Counted from the stretch's first letter, positions 26,700 through 35,193 are shown. The stretch is DNA of 62,373 nucleotides from JAKJGA01 sp029554345 (GCA_035395685.1 DAOPBR010000011.1:1-62373); one strand, 5' to 3'. A program made the numbers and translations. The notes: generated from the sequence alone by a model not told the origin.

Positions 26700-27113
26700 T
26701 TACATTTGCTGCATCTTATCCAGAACTTTCTGTAAAGAGTAATCTTCGAGATAGTCCTGAAATTTCTCATCGGCATCGGACAAAATGATGTCCAAGACTT
26801 TTTCTATATTTACTCCTATTTTACAGGAAGGACAGCACGAATGACATTTTGCCTTCATTAGATCATCATGGGTTAAAGTATAAATATCTTTCAAAGTTAC
26901 CTTTTCAATATTGCATGATATGAAAAATCCGCCTCCTGCGCCTTCTTTTGATTCAATGTATCCGGCGTTTTTCATCTTCGATAAGACTTTTCGAATGCGC
27001 ACGGGGTGAACCTTGAGCATGGATGAAAGTGTTGAACTTGTTAAGCAGGCGTCTTTATCTGCTGCAAGCAGCAATATTGAATGCAGACCCAATGCGAAAT
27101 CACTATTGATCAT
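26700..27113 (-). CDS. Rrf2-family transcriptional regulator with Cys cluster
   Basis: 137 residues. The winged-helix part is LTSSTLSSMLKVHPVRIRKVLSKMKNAGYIESKEGAGGGFFIS. The CHSCCPSCKIG segment (about residues 91-101) is in the place where IscR/NsrR-type proteins bind an [Fe-S] cluster. It therefore probably senses redox state, NO or iron-sulfur status. It lies upstream of the nitroreductase on the same strand, with direct repeats of TGTTACA before its own start. Confidence 0.88.
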   Translation of the reverse strand: MINSDFALGLHSILLLAADKDACLTSSTLSSMLKVHPVRIRKVLSKMKNAGYIESKEGAGGGFFISCNIEKVTLKDIYTLTHDDLMKAKCHSCCPSCKIGVNIEKVLDIILSDADEKFQDYLEDYSLQKVLDKMQQM

Positions 27114-27117
27114 TAAG

Positions 27118-27149
27118 TGTTACAAATATTGTTACAGTTAATTTGTCAA
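27118..27149 (-). promoter_or_regulatory. Rrf2 gene promoter with direct repeats
   Basis: TTGACA on the minus strand (27149-27144) precedes two plus-strand TGTTACA repeats (27118-27124 and 27130-27136) spaced 12 bp. The -10 is weak (TTTGTA, 27126-27121). Only 7 nt lie between it and the ATG at 27113, with no ribosome-binding site. Autoregulation by Rrf2 is likely. Confidence 0.55.
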
Positions 27150-27232
27150 GCACTTGCAGAAAAATGTTTGACTCATTTTCGCGATTTCAGTGATACTTAA
27201 AAAATATTAACCAATGTTTAAAGAGGTGTTTG

Positions 27233-27997
27233 TTGAAAGTTGGTTTGCTCGGTTTCGGAAGAACAGGCAGAATGGTAGCTCAGGAAATTATTTCAGATGA
27301 TGAATGTAACCTATTGTGGGTTGCTCGAAAGTCGGCTGAAGCTCTTGGCGATTATGTCGGCGAAATGTTCGGATTTTACCGTAAAGAGGGTGAGATAATA
27401 TCGAAGCAGAATATTCTCAGAGATGGATTTTTTCCTGATAATTCAGTAGATGTTGTAATAGATTTCTCTTCTCAGTTTGCCGTAAAATATTATCCGGAAT
27501 TCGCAAAGCACGGAATAAAAATCGTATCGGCGATATCACACTATTCAAAACATGAGCTTGAAGTGATAAAAAAGGTCAGCCGTAAGACTGCTGTTCTTTA
27601 TTCGCCGAATATAACCATCGGTATAAATCTGATCATGGTTATGGCTAAGATGCTTAAAGAAATTATTCCATTCGCGGATATTGATATAATTGAAGAACAT
27701 TTTAAAAATAAGAAAGGTCCGTCGGGTACAGCTGAACGAATCGCTGAATCTCTCGATTTGAATCCCGATAAAGTAAAAAGCATCCGTTCGGGCGGAATTG
27801 TCGGAAACCATGAAATTCTTTTCGGATTACCGAATCAGGTTCTGAGACTCTGCCACGAAACATACAGTCGCGCCGCTTTTGCTCTTGGCGCGATTCACGC
27901 CGCGAAATGGATTTCGGATAAATCTGAAGGACTATATTCGATGGAAAGTCTGATTAACGAAAAAATAAAATCACATATTAATAAAGAAGAGGTATAG
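27233..27997 (+). CDS. DapB-like dihydrodipicolinate reductase
   Basis: 254 residues from the second of two adjacent TTG codons, which is 6 nt after AGAGG. GLLGFGRTGRMVAQ is the NAD(P)H loop; VVIDFSS, SPNITIGINLIMVMAK, IIEEHFKNKKGPSGTAERIA and a C-terminal SRAAFALGAIHAAKWI align with DapB. The reaction would be reduction of the dihydrodipicolinate intermediate in lysine/diaminopimelate synthesis. In the catalytic loop the second His of the usual HH pair is Phe, while the Lys and PSGTA are kept, so it belongs to a divergent branch whose substrate might differ. A small membrane protein and PAP2 gene follow closely. Confidence 0.72.
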   Translation: MKVGLLGFGRTGRMVAQEIISDDECNLLWVARKSAEALGDYVGEMFGFYRKEGEIISKQNILRDGFFPDNSVDVVIDFSSQFAVKYYPEFAKHGIKIVSAISHYSKHELEVIKKVSRKTAVLYSPNITIGINLIMVMAKMLKEIIPFADIDIIEEHFKNKKGPSGTAERIAESLDLNPDKVKSIRSGGIVGNHEILFGLPNQVLRLCHETYSRAAFALGAIHAAKWISDKSEGLYSMESLINEKIKSHINKEEV

Positions 27998-28004
27998 AGA
28001 AAAG

Positions 28005-28175
28005 ATGAAAAATATATTGAGAATTGCCGGTTTGATTGCCGCGGGGGTTATGATTGCCTTTGCTGTTATGATGAAAGAAAAAAATAATGTAAGCGTAGTT
28101 CTTTTTCTTGTGAGTTTTTCTATAGTTGCGTTTGTCTTAAAAAGCTTTCAAAAAGGAGTTGATGCTCCTAAGTAA
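28005..28175 (+). CDS. Small two-helix membrane protein
   Basis: 56 residues, too short for routine ORF cut-offs. The ATG at 28005 follows AGAGGTATAGAGA. The sequence MKNILRIAGLIAAGVMIAFA, a short charged loop (MKEKNN) and VVLFLVSFSIVAFVLKSF predict two membrane helices. It starts 7 nt after the DapB-like gene and ends 17 nt before the PAP2 gene, so it is probably an operon member. No known family recognised. Confidence 0.6.
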   Translation: MKNILRIAGLIAAGVMIAFAVMMKEKNNVSVVLFLVSFSIVAFVLKSFQKGVDAPK

Positions 28176-28192
28176 ATTATTGCAGTAGATAT

Positions 28193-28753
28193 GTGAATCT
28201 TTTTGATATCATAGAAAAAACCGATTACATGCTGTTGATGTTTGTCAGGGATAATCTGTCGTCACTAGTCTGCGACAGATTATTTGTTTATATTTCGCGT
28301 GCCGGAAACAGTGCGTTCCTATGGATGGTTTCGGCGGTTATATTTCTTTTTTTTAAAAAGACCCGTCCCGCGGCCTTTTTGACGGTATTTGTTTTCGTTT
28401 TTGAACTTTTATTCTTTGAAGTAATAATCAAGAATGCATTTGCGCGCCCGCGTCCGTTCGTTGAATATGGAGTGAATATAATAATTCAGCCGCCGTCTTC
28501 ATTTTCATTTCCGTCCGGACATGCATTATCTTCTTTTTCTTCTGCTGTAATTTTTTATCATTTCATAGGCCGTAAAGCACTTCCGTTTATTCTGATGGCG
28601 CTGCTGATAAGTTTTTCGAGAATATATCTATTAGTTCATTATCCGTCTGATGTTGCGGCAGGCGCGCTTTTCGGAATTCTGACTGCATACGGTGCAGTCA
28701 GAATTTACGAACATCTAGTCATCTCTTCCGGAAAGAAGCCCCAGACGGATTAA
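28193..28753 (+). CDS. PAP2-family membrane phosphatase
   Basis: 186 residues from GTG 28193. The three acid-phosphatase motifs are present: KNAFARPRPF (K-x6-RP), PSSFSFPSGH and SRIYLLVHYPSDVAAG. Five to six membrane helices surround them. Likely substrates are undecaprenyl pyrophosphate or phosphatidic acid at the outer face of the inner membrane. No clear ribosome site precedes the GTG, so translation may be coupled to the gene before it. The 3' end overlaps the convergent protease gene by 39 nt. Confidence 0.88.
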   Translation: MNLFDIIEKTDYMLLMFVRDNLSSLVCDRLFVYISRAGNSAFLWMVSAVIFLFFKKTRPAAFLTVFVFVFELLFFEVIIKNAFARPRPFVEYGVNIIIQPPSSFSFPSGHALSSFSSAVIFYHFIGRKALPFILMALLISFSRIYLLVHYPSDVAAGALFGILTAYGAVRIYEHLVISSGKKPQTD

Positions 28754-29410
28754 ATAATAGAGAAGGGTTACTATCGCGGATGCTGCAGCGGCAACATATG
28801 TCATTGCGGCGGCGCTGAGAACCTTTTCTACACCGCCGATTTCGTTGGGTCCTACAATGCTGTATCTTCTTACGAGCTCTTTCGCTCTTGAAGAAGCATT
28901 AAATTCTACCGGAAGTGTTATCAGCTGAAAGAAAACGACCGCGCTGAAGAGTATTATGCCGAGCTGCATTAGTCCTGCAGAATTCATTATCATTCCGAGA
29001 AATATAATTATGTAAGAGCCCCATGATCCGATGCTTGCCATAGGTACGACTGCCGATCGTATTGCGAGAGGTGAATATTTTTCGGCATGCTGAAGAGCGT
29101 GACCTGTTTCGTGAGCTGCTACTCCGATTGAAGCTATAGAGTTTGAATTATAAACGTCGGGAGAAAGTCTGACTTCCTTCGCCTTCGGATCGTAATGATC
29201 TGAGAGGAATCCGCTGGATTTAACGACTTTAACGTGTGCAAGTCCGTTAGCTCTCAAAATATACTCCGCCGTGTCCTTTCCTGTCATGCCTGAAGAAGCC
29301 GGAATTTTTGAATATTTTGAGAAACTGCTTTTAACTTTCACCGATGCCCACATTGAAAACAAAAGCACCGGAAGTATCATTGCGATGTATAGAGGATCAA
29401 TGCCAAACAT
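28715..29410 (-). CDS. Membrane zinc metallopeptidase, YugP-like
   Basis: 231 residues. The zinc motif VAAHETGHALQHA (HExxH) sits near residue 100, between an N-terminal membrane helix (LYIAMILPVLLFSMWASV) and three later ones; LPVEFNASSRAKELV carries the third ligand region. This matches neutral zinc peptidases of PF04298. Substrates are not established. AAAGGAG precedes the ATG. It follows the chemoreceptor-sensor pair by 64 nt on the same strand. Confidence 0.9.
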   Translation of the reverse strand: MFGIDPLYIAMILPVLLFSMWASVKVKSSFSKYSKIPASSGMTGKDTAEYILRANGLAHVKVVKSSGFLSDHYDPKAKEVRLSPDVYNSNSIASIGVAAHETGHALQHAEKYSPLAIRSAVVPMASIGSWGSYIIIFLGMIMNSAGLMQLGIILFSAVVFFQLITLPVEFNASSRAKELVRRYSIVGPNEIGGVEKVLSAAAMTYVAAAASAIVTLLYYLIRLGLLSGRDD

Positions 29411-29474
29411 AAAAACTCCTTTTTAATTTCTTATGAGAATAATATAACAAGAAAAAGCATATTTGAAAAGAATT

Positions 29475-30056
29475 TTACCATGTAATTATGTAAGTGCATG
29501 AATCCGCTCCTTTTTTTCTCGAAGGACTAGTTGAGTCTGTTGTTACTCTTATTCTGTCTCCTTTTACTTTGAACTTATTTGCCGCAGATTCGATTATTCC
29601 CTTGTCAAAATCACTTGGGTAAGGATTATCGCATACCATGGTAATTCTTTTTTCAGAATCTTGTCTGAAAGCATAGTGCCCGATTCCTTCGAGCATTGAT
29701 CCGTTTTGCGGATCGAACATTATTCTGCCCTGAATTCTATGGTTCATGTGATAGGCTATATCAATTGATGAAAGTGCGGTTTCAATTGAGTTAACCTGCG
29801 GAGGCCAGTCTGCGTTTTCCGGGATTTGTCTCCCAATCTCCATGAGAGTATATTCTCCGACATTCTCGGCGATTTCTTTGAACGCATCGAGCCATGACTG
29901 CTGTAAATACCAGTCATTTTCTTTCGGGGAGGAAATCCCTTTTGATTCAAGAATTTCAAGTGCGATTTCTCTGAAAGTATCCATTCCCGCAACAATCGAA
30001 AGAACAGTCTGTCCGTTGACTTCAACATCGTGAGAAAGAGCTGTGAATTGTGCCAT
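29475..30056 (-). CDS. Possible small-molecule sensor protein paired with chemoreceptor
   Basis: 193 residues, AGGGG before the ATG. I do not know a named function. The protein has no signal or membrane helix. Its C-terminal part (TMVCDNPYPSDFDKGIIE, then SPSRKKGADSCTYIITW) resembles the V4R/haem-NO-binding-like bacterial sensor folds, a weak similarity judged by eye. It is cotranscribed with a chemoreceptor (15-nt gap) that lacks any sensor domain, which suggests that it supplies the sensory input in the cytoplasm. Cys in DNP and DSC motifs could bind a cofactor. Confidence 0.55.
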   Translation of the reverse strand: MAQFTALSHDVEVNGQTVLSIVAGMDTFREIALEILESKGISSPKENDWYLQQSWLDAFKEIAENVGEYTLMEIGRQIPENADWPPQVNSIETALSSIDIAYHMNHRIQGRIMFDPQNGSMLEGIGHYAFRQDSEKRITMVCDNPYPSDFDKGIIESAANKFKVKGDRIRVTTDSTSPSRKKGADSCTYIITW

Positions 30057-30071
30057 ATATACCCCTTGATA

Positions 30072-31313
30072 TTATTCGAAATCTGAAAGTTTGTTCATGT
30101 TGTCAAAAATTTTATGAATAAGATCGCGGCTTTTCAAGGTGGCGCGTTCGATACTTATTCCCACATTTTTAAGCGCTTTAATGCTGTCCACCATTCCGTC
30201 TGCTGACCGTGTGAGATTTTTTGCATCTTCGCTGATGCGGTTTACTTCCTGTGCTACGTTTTGTGTTTCGGATGATATCACGGCTGTGCTTTCATTCTGC
30301 TGAAATATGGCTCCTGTTGTGTTTGATATTTCTCTTTTTACGTCATTGATAATGGAATAAATCGATTTAACTTTTTCAACTGTATCAGATGATGTTGTGC
30401 GCATAAGATTGATGTTGGTGTTGATTCCGGTCAGTGAATTATTTGTTTGTCCGGCGAGTTCGTTTACTTCTGCCGCAACTATCGCAAAGCCTTTTCCGAG
30501 GTTACCCGCGCGTGCAGCTTCAATTGTAGCGTTGAGCGCCAGCATTTTTGTCTGATCGGAAATGTCCATAATCATCGTAACAATTCTTTCTATTGAACCG
30601 CTTGCTTCCTGGAGACGGTGTACAAGGCTGATTGTTTCATCGGTTGAAGTTACGGCATTTTTAGTTATAGATTCTGCATTTTCTGAAATGACGGATATGT
30701 TTTCGTTTGTTGCGGTAAGTTCTTCCGTGGCTGCGGCTAAGCTCGAAATACTTTCATAGGTCTTGCCTGTGCTTTGTGATACGAGAGCGATGCTGTTATT
30801 TATTATTTCAACATCAGATATGATATTTCCTATTTTTGAATTTAATGTCCGGAGAAAAAAGAAATATTGTTCTGTTACCGCAGCCAGACCGTTTAATGCC
30901 GGGCGTATTTCTTCGAAGCAGTCTTCAATTTCATTCCTGTGTTTGGTGCATTTGTCGCCATGCGATTTTTTGATTTTTTCGAAAATTTTGTGCAGAGGGT
31001 GGAAATCTCTTTTTGCTGATTCTTCATCACTGAGAACTTCGGTTAATTTTTCGGTAAGTCCGTTTGACATTTTTTTGAGGCATATGACCGTAATGATAAA
31101 TGCAGTTAGTACAGATACTGCCGCAGCAATAAATAACATATTTTCAGGAATCAAATGAAAGGAGAAAAAAACAGCATTAAGAAAAACTGCTGTGATTGTG
31201 AAGACGGCGGCCCCTGCTTTTTTTACAGGATCATATTTTTTAAATCTGGCAGAAATGTGTAAGACAACGGCAGCGGCAATTGAGATGAATGGAACTGACA
31301 GGTATGCAGTCAT
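30072..31313 (-). CDS. Methyl-accepting chemotaxis protein without a sensor domain
   Basis: 413 residues. Three membrane helices occupy the first ~85 residues, with almost no periplasmic loop. A short linker leads to a signalling domain with the tip QTKMLALNATIEAARAGNLGKGFAIVA. No Cache, PAS or HAMP domain is evident. AGAGG precedes the ATG. Such a receptor must either sense the membrane or take signals from a partner; the gene directly downstream encodes a soluble sensor-like protein. The output should be CheA control through CheW. Confidence 0.88.
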   Translation of the reverse strand: MTAYLSVPFISIAAAVVLHISARFKKYDPVKKAGAAVFTITAVFLNAVFFSFHLIPENMLFIAAAVSVLTAFIITVICLKKMSNGLTEKLTEVLSDEESAKRDFHPLHKIFEKIKKSHGDKCTKHRNEIEDCFEEIRPALNGLAAVTEQYFFFLRTLNSKIGNIISDVEIINNSIALVSQSTGKTYESISSLAAATEELTATNENISVISENAESITKNAVTSTDETISLVHRLQEASGSIERIVTMIMDISDQTKMLALNATIEAARAGNLGKGFAIVAAEVNELAGQTNNSLTGINTNINLMRTTSSDTVEKVKSIYSIINDVKREISNTTGAIFQQNESTAVISSETQNVAQEVNRISEDAKNLTRSADGMVDSIKALKNVGISIERATLKSRDLIHKIFDNMNKLSDFE

Positions 31314-31469
31314 AAAACCTCTTTATGAAAAAATGTATTCCACCGTGAATTTGTTTTTATGATTGTTCAATTTATTTTTTGAATCAGATGAAAAATAATT
31401 GATTAGTTTTTATTTTTAATTTAAATGTAGCTTAAAGTTTTAAATTTCCAAAGGTGATACGGTAAATAT

Positions 31470-31925
31470 ATGAAAAAGATCCTGTTTGCTGTTTCAATTG
31501 TTTTTTCTGTGTTTTTGTCTGCGGATGATTTTTCTTACCGCGGAATATTTCTCGGTATGAATAAATCTGATCTGCTCAGGGAGGTTGACGGACTTCCGTA
31601 TATTGAGACTTCGGATAAGATAGTCATCGGCAATTATCATGATTCTTCAGTACTTGTAACTGTGACCGGAAATAAAGTTTCAGATTTTACGGTGAAAACT
31701 GATTCTGAGGATGATAAAAATGAATTTATCCGCCTTATAGCAGAATTATCTGCGAAATTCGGTAAACCTTTCTATCTTGATTCTAAAAAGTTTAAGGCGC
31801 TCTTTGCAAAAGACGGTAAATTCGTATCTTTGCGTATTAACAAAAAGTCTTCAGGTTTTACAAGATTTATAGGTTTCGGATATTCCAAAGAATGCTATAG
31901 TATTAAAAGTGTTCTTGAAGACTAA
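31470..31925 (+). CDS. Secreted protein of unknown function
   Basis: 151 residues with a signal peptide (MKKILFAVSIVFSVFLSADD). The mature part FSYRGIFLGMNKSDLLREVDG resembles the short repeats of proteins that follow a 'G-x-x-x-G-M-x-x-x-x-v' pattern, and the rest is beta-rich. No catalytic motif. The distance to the hydrogenase operon and the promoter before that operon suggest separate transcription. Confidence 0.6.
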   Translation: MKKILFAVSIVFSVFLSADDFSYRGIFLGMNKSDLLREVDGLPYIETSDKIVIGNYHDSSVLVTVTGNKVSDFTVKTDSEDDKNEFIRLIAELSAKFGKPFYLDSKKFKALFAKDGKFVSLRINKKSSGFTRFIGFGYSKECYSIKSVLED

Positions 31926-31962
31926 AAGATGATATATAATTCATAAAAATATCGCATAATTC

Positions 31963-32023
31963 TTGAATAATGTGAAAAATATCACACTAATTTCTTGACC
32001 GTTTAACCCCTCTTCGATAATTT
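31963..32023 (+). promoter_or_regulatory. Hydrogenase operon control region with Rex/Crp-like palindrome
   Basis: TGTGA-AAAATA-TCACA (31971-31986) is a perfect inverted repeat. It fits the Rex consensus TTGTGAA-N4-TTCACAA at 11 of 14 defined positions and equally the Crp pattern TGTGA-N6-TCACA. It lies between TTGAAT (31963-31968) and ACTAAT (31986-31991), a possible promoter, and just upstream of a better promoter TTGACC (31995-32000), 17 nt, TAATTT (32018-32023). Rex control of [FeFe]-hydrogenases by the NADH/NAD ratio is known in Clostridia. Confidence 0.55.
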
Positions 32024-32039
32024 GTCGATGGAGTTCAAT

Positions 32040-32306
32040 ATGGAAAGTGATATTAAGACTGTGATTTCTGTATGCATGGGCAGTTCCTGTTTTTCAAGAG
32101 GAAACAACGAAAGTATCGAATTGATAAAAAAATATATATCGGATTACAATCTTTCCGAAAGAGTCATTCTCAAAGGAAATTTATGTCATGCCAATTGTTC
32201 ACTCGGCCCCAATATGTCTATCGGAGACAACATGTATCAGGGGATTTTGCCTGAAAATATTTATGATATAATGAAGTCGGCTTTTCCTTCTGAGAGGAAA
32301 GAGTGA
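32040..32306 (+). CDS. Thioredoxin-like [2Fe-2S] ferredoxin (NuoE/HndA-like)
   Basis: 88 residues from the ATG at 32040, which has GGAG 6 nt upstream; two in-frame starts further up are inside or next to the -10 box. SVCMGSSCFSRGN and LKGNLCHANCSLGP give the C-x4-C...C-x3-C pattern that binds a [2Fe-2S] cluster. In hydrogenase clusters this type of subunit passes electrons to the catalytic partner. It overlaps the next gene by 4 nt (GTGA), so the two are translationally coupled. Confidence 0.87.
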   Translation: MESDIKTVISVCMGSSCFSRGNNESIELIKKYISDYNLSERVILKGNLCHANCSLGPNMSIGDNMYQGILPENIYDIMKSAFPSERKE

Positions 32307-34006
32307 ATACTCAGAGTCCTGTTTATACGCAGAAAACCGAATGTCAGGACTGCTATAAATGCGTTAGAGTATGTGAGTTTAAGGCAATTAAAATTGAAGA
32401 CGGTCATGCAATCGTTATAACCGAAGCATGTGTTTACTGCGGACGCTGTGTCGAGGTTTGTCCGGCCGGAGCTAAACGCGTCCGAAATGATCTTGTACGC
32501 CTCAAGTATATGATATCATCAGGACGTAAGCTGATTGCGAGTGTTGCGCCTTCTTATATAGCATGTATTTCTTCTCCGGCTCAAAATGCCTTCATTAATT
32601 CATTCGCACGCAGCGGATTTATCGGAGTCAGTGAAACGGCTCTCGGTGCGCAATCCGTCAGTTCAGCGATAAAAGACAGTATCAGGCAGGGCGAAATAAA
32701 TATTACAACCTGCTGTCCGGTAGTGGTGGAGATTATACGAAAATATTATTCACATCTGGTTCCGCTGCTTACTCCGGTTATGTCTCCGGCACTGGCTCAT
32801 GCTAAACAACTAAAAGATTCTTTCGGATCAGATTGTGAAGTAGTGTTTGTCGGACCCTGTATTGCGAAAAAAATTGAAGCAGACAGAAATCCGTCGCTCA
32901 TCTCCATTTCAGTTTCATTTGATGAGGCCGTTAGCCTTTTCGGTGACCTTAAAGAAGAGGAATCCGCTGATTTTATTACAGATAAAGCAGGTGCCGGAAA
33001 CTATTATCCCGTTGAAGGCGGAATGATACGAACGGTATCTGATGCAAGACATGCCGATAACTGCTACATGGCATTTTCGGGAGTAGATGAGGTTCGCGGA
33101 GTTCTCGACAGCATCGGCGGAATTGAAAAATGTAAAACGCTTGTTCTCGAACTTATGGCCTGCCGCGGAGGATGCATCAATGGACCTCTGGCCGGAAAAA
33201 ACAAATCCTTTCTTTCAAAACGGATGAATGTTTTACAGAAAGCATTCGAGCGTGAAAATATAGCGGCGTCAGTATTCAAGGATATCACTGCCGGATGGGA
33301 TAAGAGCTGTGTTAACACCAATGTCTATCGCGAAGAAGATATTGCTGCCGTTTTGAAAACTACCGGAAAATCCCGTGAAGATCAACAGCTTAATTGCGGA
33401 GGCTGCGGATATGATTCCTGCCGCGATTTTGCCAAAGCTATAATTGATAAAAAAGCCGAAAGATCGATGTGTGTTACCTATATGCGCCGTCTTGCCCAGA
33501 AAAAGGCGAATGCACTAATTAAGTCAATGCCTTCCGGTGTTGTAATTGCCGATGATTCTCTATCTGTTATCGAGTGTAATCTGAATTTCGCGAGGCTTTT
33601 TATAGAACAGGCCGACACCATGTTTAACGCTCGTCCGGGTCTAGAAGGAGCGAATCTTTCAAAAATACTTCCGGCAAATATATGTTCCATTTTTTTAAAT
33701 GTTATACGTACCGGAAATGATTTCTTTGAAAAAGATATCCGTGTTGAAAACAAGTTCTATCATTGCAGCATTTTTCTTATTGAGAAAGGTCATGTCGCCG
33801 GAGGAATTTTTCAGGATATCACGAGTCCGATGATGAGAAAGAAGAATGTCATTGATAAAGCCGAAAATGTAATAAATAGAAACCTTCAGACTGTTCAGAC
33901 TATTGCCGCTCTGCTCGGCGAGAATGCCGCAAGTACGGAAGTTCTTCTGAATTCAATAATTGAATCATTTAATGCGTCCGAGATGAGAGAGGACGAAGAT
34001 GAATGA
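32303..34006 (+). CDS. Sensory [FeFe]-hydrogenase with PAS domain (HydS/HfsB-like)
   Basis: 567 residues. Two [4Fe-4S] motifs (C14-C24 and C43-C53) precede the H-cluster domain. All four H-cluster cysteines are kept: TTCCP (C138), GPCIAKK (C186) and MACRGGC (C287, C291). The Met of MPC in productive enzymes is replaced by Gly-Pro-Cys, as in group C sensory types. A further four-Cys cluster domain (C375, C378, C383, C400) and a PAS domain (about 418-515) follow. The protein is thought to sense H2 or redox and signal through its PAS domain, here presumably to the PP2C phosphatase encoded next. Family names come from hfs clusters. GTG start. Confidence 0.87.
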   Translation: MNTQSPVYTQKTECQDCYKCVRVCEFKAIKIEDGHAIVITEACVYCGRCVEVCPAGAKRVRNDLVRLKYMISSGRKLIASVAPSYIACISSPAQNAFINSFARSGFIGVSETALGAQSVSSAIKDSIRQGEINITTCCPVVVEIIRKYYSHLVPLLTPVMSPALAHAKQLKDSFGSDCEVVFVGPCIAKKIEADRNPSLISISVSFDEAVSLFGDLKEEESADFITDKAGAGNYYPVEGGMIRTVSDARHADNCYMAFSGVDEVRGVLDSIGGIEKCKTLVLELMACRGGCINGPLAGKNKSFLSKRMNVLQKAFERENIAASVFKDITAGWDKSCVNTNVYREEDIAAVLKTTGKSREDQQLNCGGCGYDSCRDFAKAIIDKKAERSMCVTYMRRLAQKKANALIKSMPSGVVIADDSLSVIECNLNFARLFIEQADTMFNARPGLEGANLSKILPANICSIFLNVIRTGNDFFEKDIRVENKFYHCSIFLIEKGHVAGGIFQDITSPMMRKKNVIDKAENVINRNLQTVQTIAALLGENAASTEVLLNSIIESFNASEMREDEDE

Positions 34007-35183
34007 AGCATCTCTTTTTTTCGAAGTTGATTATTATCAGATAAATAAAAGCGGCATGAGCGTCGCGGGCGATGTTTTTCTATCGACACGCTCGGATGAC
34101 GGAAGCATAGTTACGGTTTTAGCCGATGGTCTCGGAAGCGGAATCAAAGCGAATGTTCTCGCTACACTGACTGCGAAGATGGCGTCTGTATTTGTTCTAA
34201 ACAGCATGGATATACGTAAAAGCGCTGAAATCATAATAGATACGCTTCCGGTATGTTCAGAAAGAAAAATCGGTTACTCGACTTTTACAGTTGCAAGGAT
34301 TGAACCTGACGGAAACGTTCATATAATTGAATATGATAATCCCGGGTTTATTTTTCTTTCAACAAGCGGAGCAAAAAAAATAAACTGTGAGCGCATCGAT
34401 ATTAAAAGTTCGCCAGTCAAAAAAAATTTTATAAATTACTATACTCTGCGTCTTGAAAGGGGAGACCGTTTGGTATTTTTTTCTGACGGCGTAACTCAAG
34501 CGGGCATGGGCTGCGCTTCAACTCCGCTTGGATGGGGAAGTTTTAATACTTGCGGGTATATCGAAAATCTCGTTAAAACCGATCCGGGTATAGGCGCCGG
34601 TAAACTTTCCCGCAGTGTTGTCTCACAGGCTCTTGCCCATGATATTTATAAGGCTCATGATGATATTACCTGTGAAGTAATTTGCTGCCGTGAGCCGAGA
34701 AAACTGTTATTGGTCACAGGCCCTTCGATGCATCCTGAAAAAGACCGTGAAATGTCCGAAAGAATTCGTGACTTTAAAGGGTGCAGAATAATCTGCGGAG
34801 GAACAACTTCTCAGATTGTTTCGCGTGAACTCGAAATGGATGTTGAAGTTGATATTTCCAAAATTTCAAAGGATATTCCGCCGAAATCGATAATTAAAGG
34901 AATTGATCTTGTTACAGAAGGTATTTTAACATTGTGCCGTATTGCTGAACTGCTTGAAAGCGGAAAATTCAGAAATTCTGATGAAGCTAACGCTGCGACG
35001 GAGGCAATTGCCATTATGATGAATAATGATATCATTTATTTTCTGGTTGGCACAAGAATTAATGAAGCTCATCAGGATCCGAGCATGCCGCGTGAAATTG
35101 AAATAAGAAGAAATATTATAAAAAAAATAATTTATAATCTTGAAAATAAATATTTAAAAAAGACAGAATTGCAGTTTATCTGA
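33999..35183 (+). CDS. SpoIIE/PP2C-type serine phosphatase
   Basis: 394 residues. The N-terminal half is a PP2C_SIG domain: MSVAGDVFLSTRSDDGSIVTVLADGLGSG, then YSTFTVARIEPDGNVHIIEYDNPGF, LVFFSDGVTQAG and AHDDITCEVI. The Asp residues for two metal ions (AGD, ADGLGSG, SDGV, DDIT) are present. The C-terminal ~150 residues (from RKLLLVTGPS) form another domain, unassigned. It overlaps the sensory hydrogenase by 8 nt, so H2/redox sensing probably controls dephosphorylation of an unknown protein. The target (for example an anti-sigma antagonist) is not in the window. Confidence 0.9.
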   Translation: MNEASLFFEVDYYQINKSGMSVAGDVFLSTRSDDGSIVTVLADGLGSGIKANVLATLTAKMASVFVLNSMDIRKSAEIIIDTLPVCSERKIGYSTFTVARIEPDGNVHIIEYDNPGFIFLSTSGAKKINCERIDIKSSPVKKNFINYYTLRLERGDRLVFFSDGVTQAGMGCASTPLGWGSFNTCGYIENLVKTDPGIGAGKLSRSVVSQALAHDIYKAHDDITCEVICCREPRKLLLVTGPSMHPEKDREMSERIRDFKGCRIICGGTTSQIVSRELEMDVEVDISKISKDIPPKSIIKGIDLVTEGILTLCRIAELLESGKFRNSDEANAATEAIAIMMNNDIIYFLVGTRINEAHQDPSMPREIEIRRNIIKKIIYNLENKYLKKTELQFI

Positions 35184-35193
35184 AGGAGGAAAA

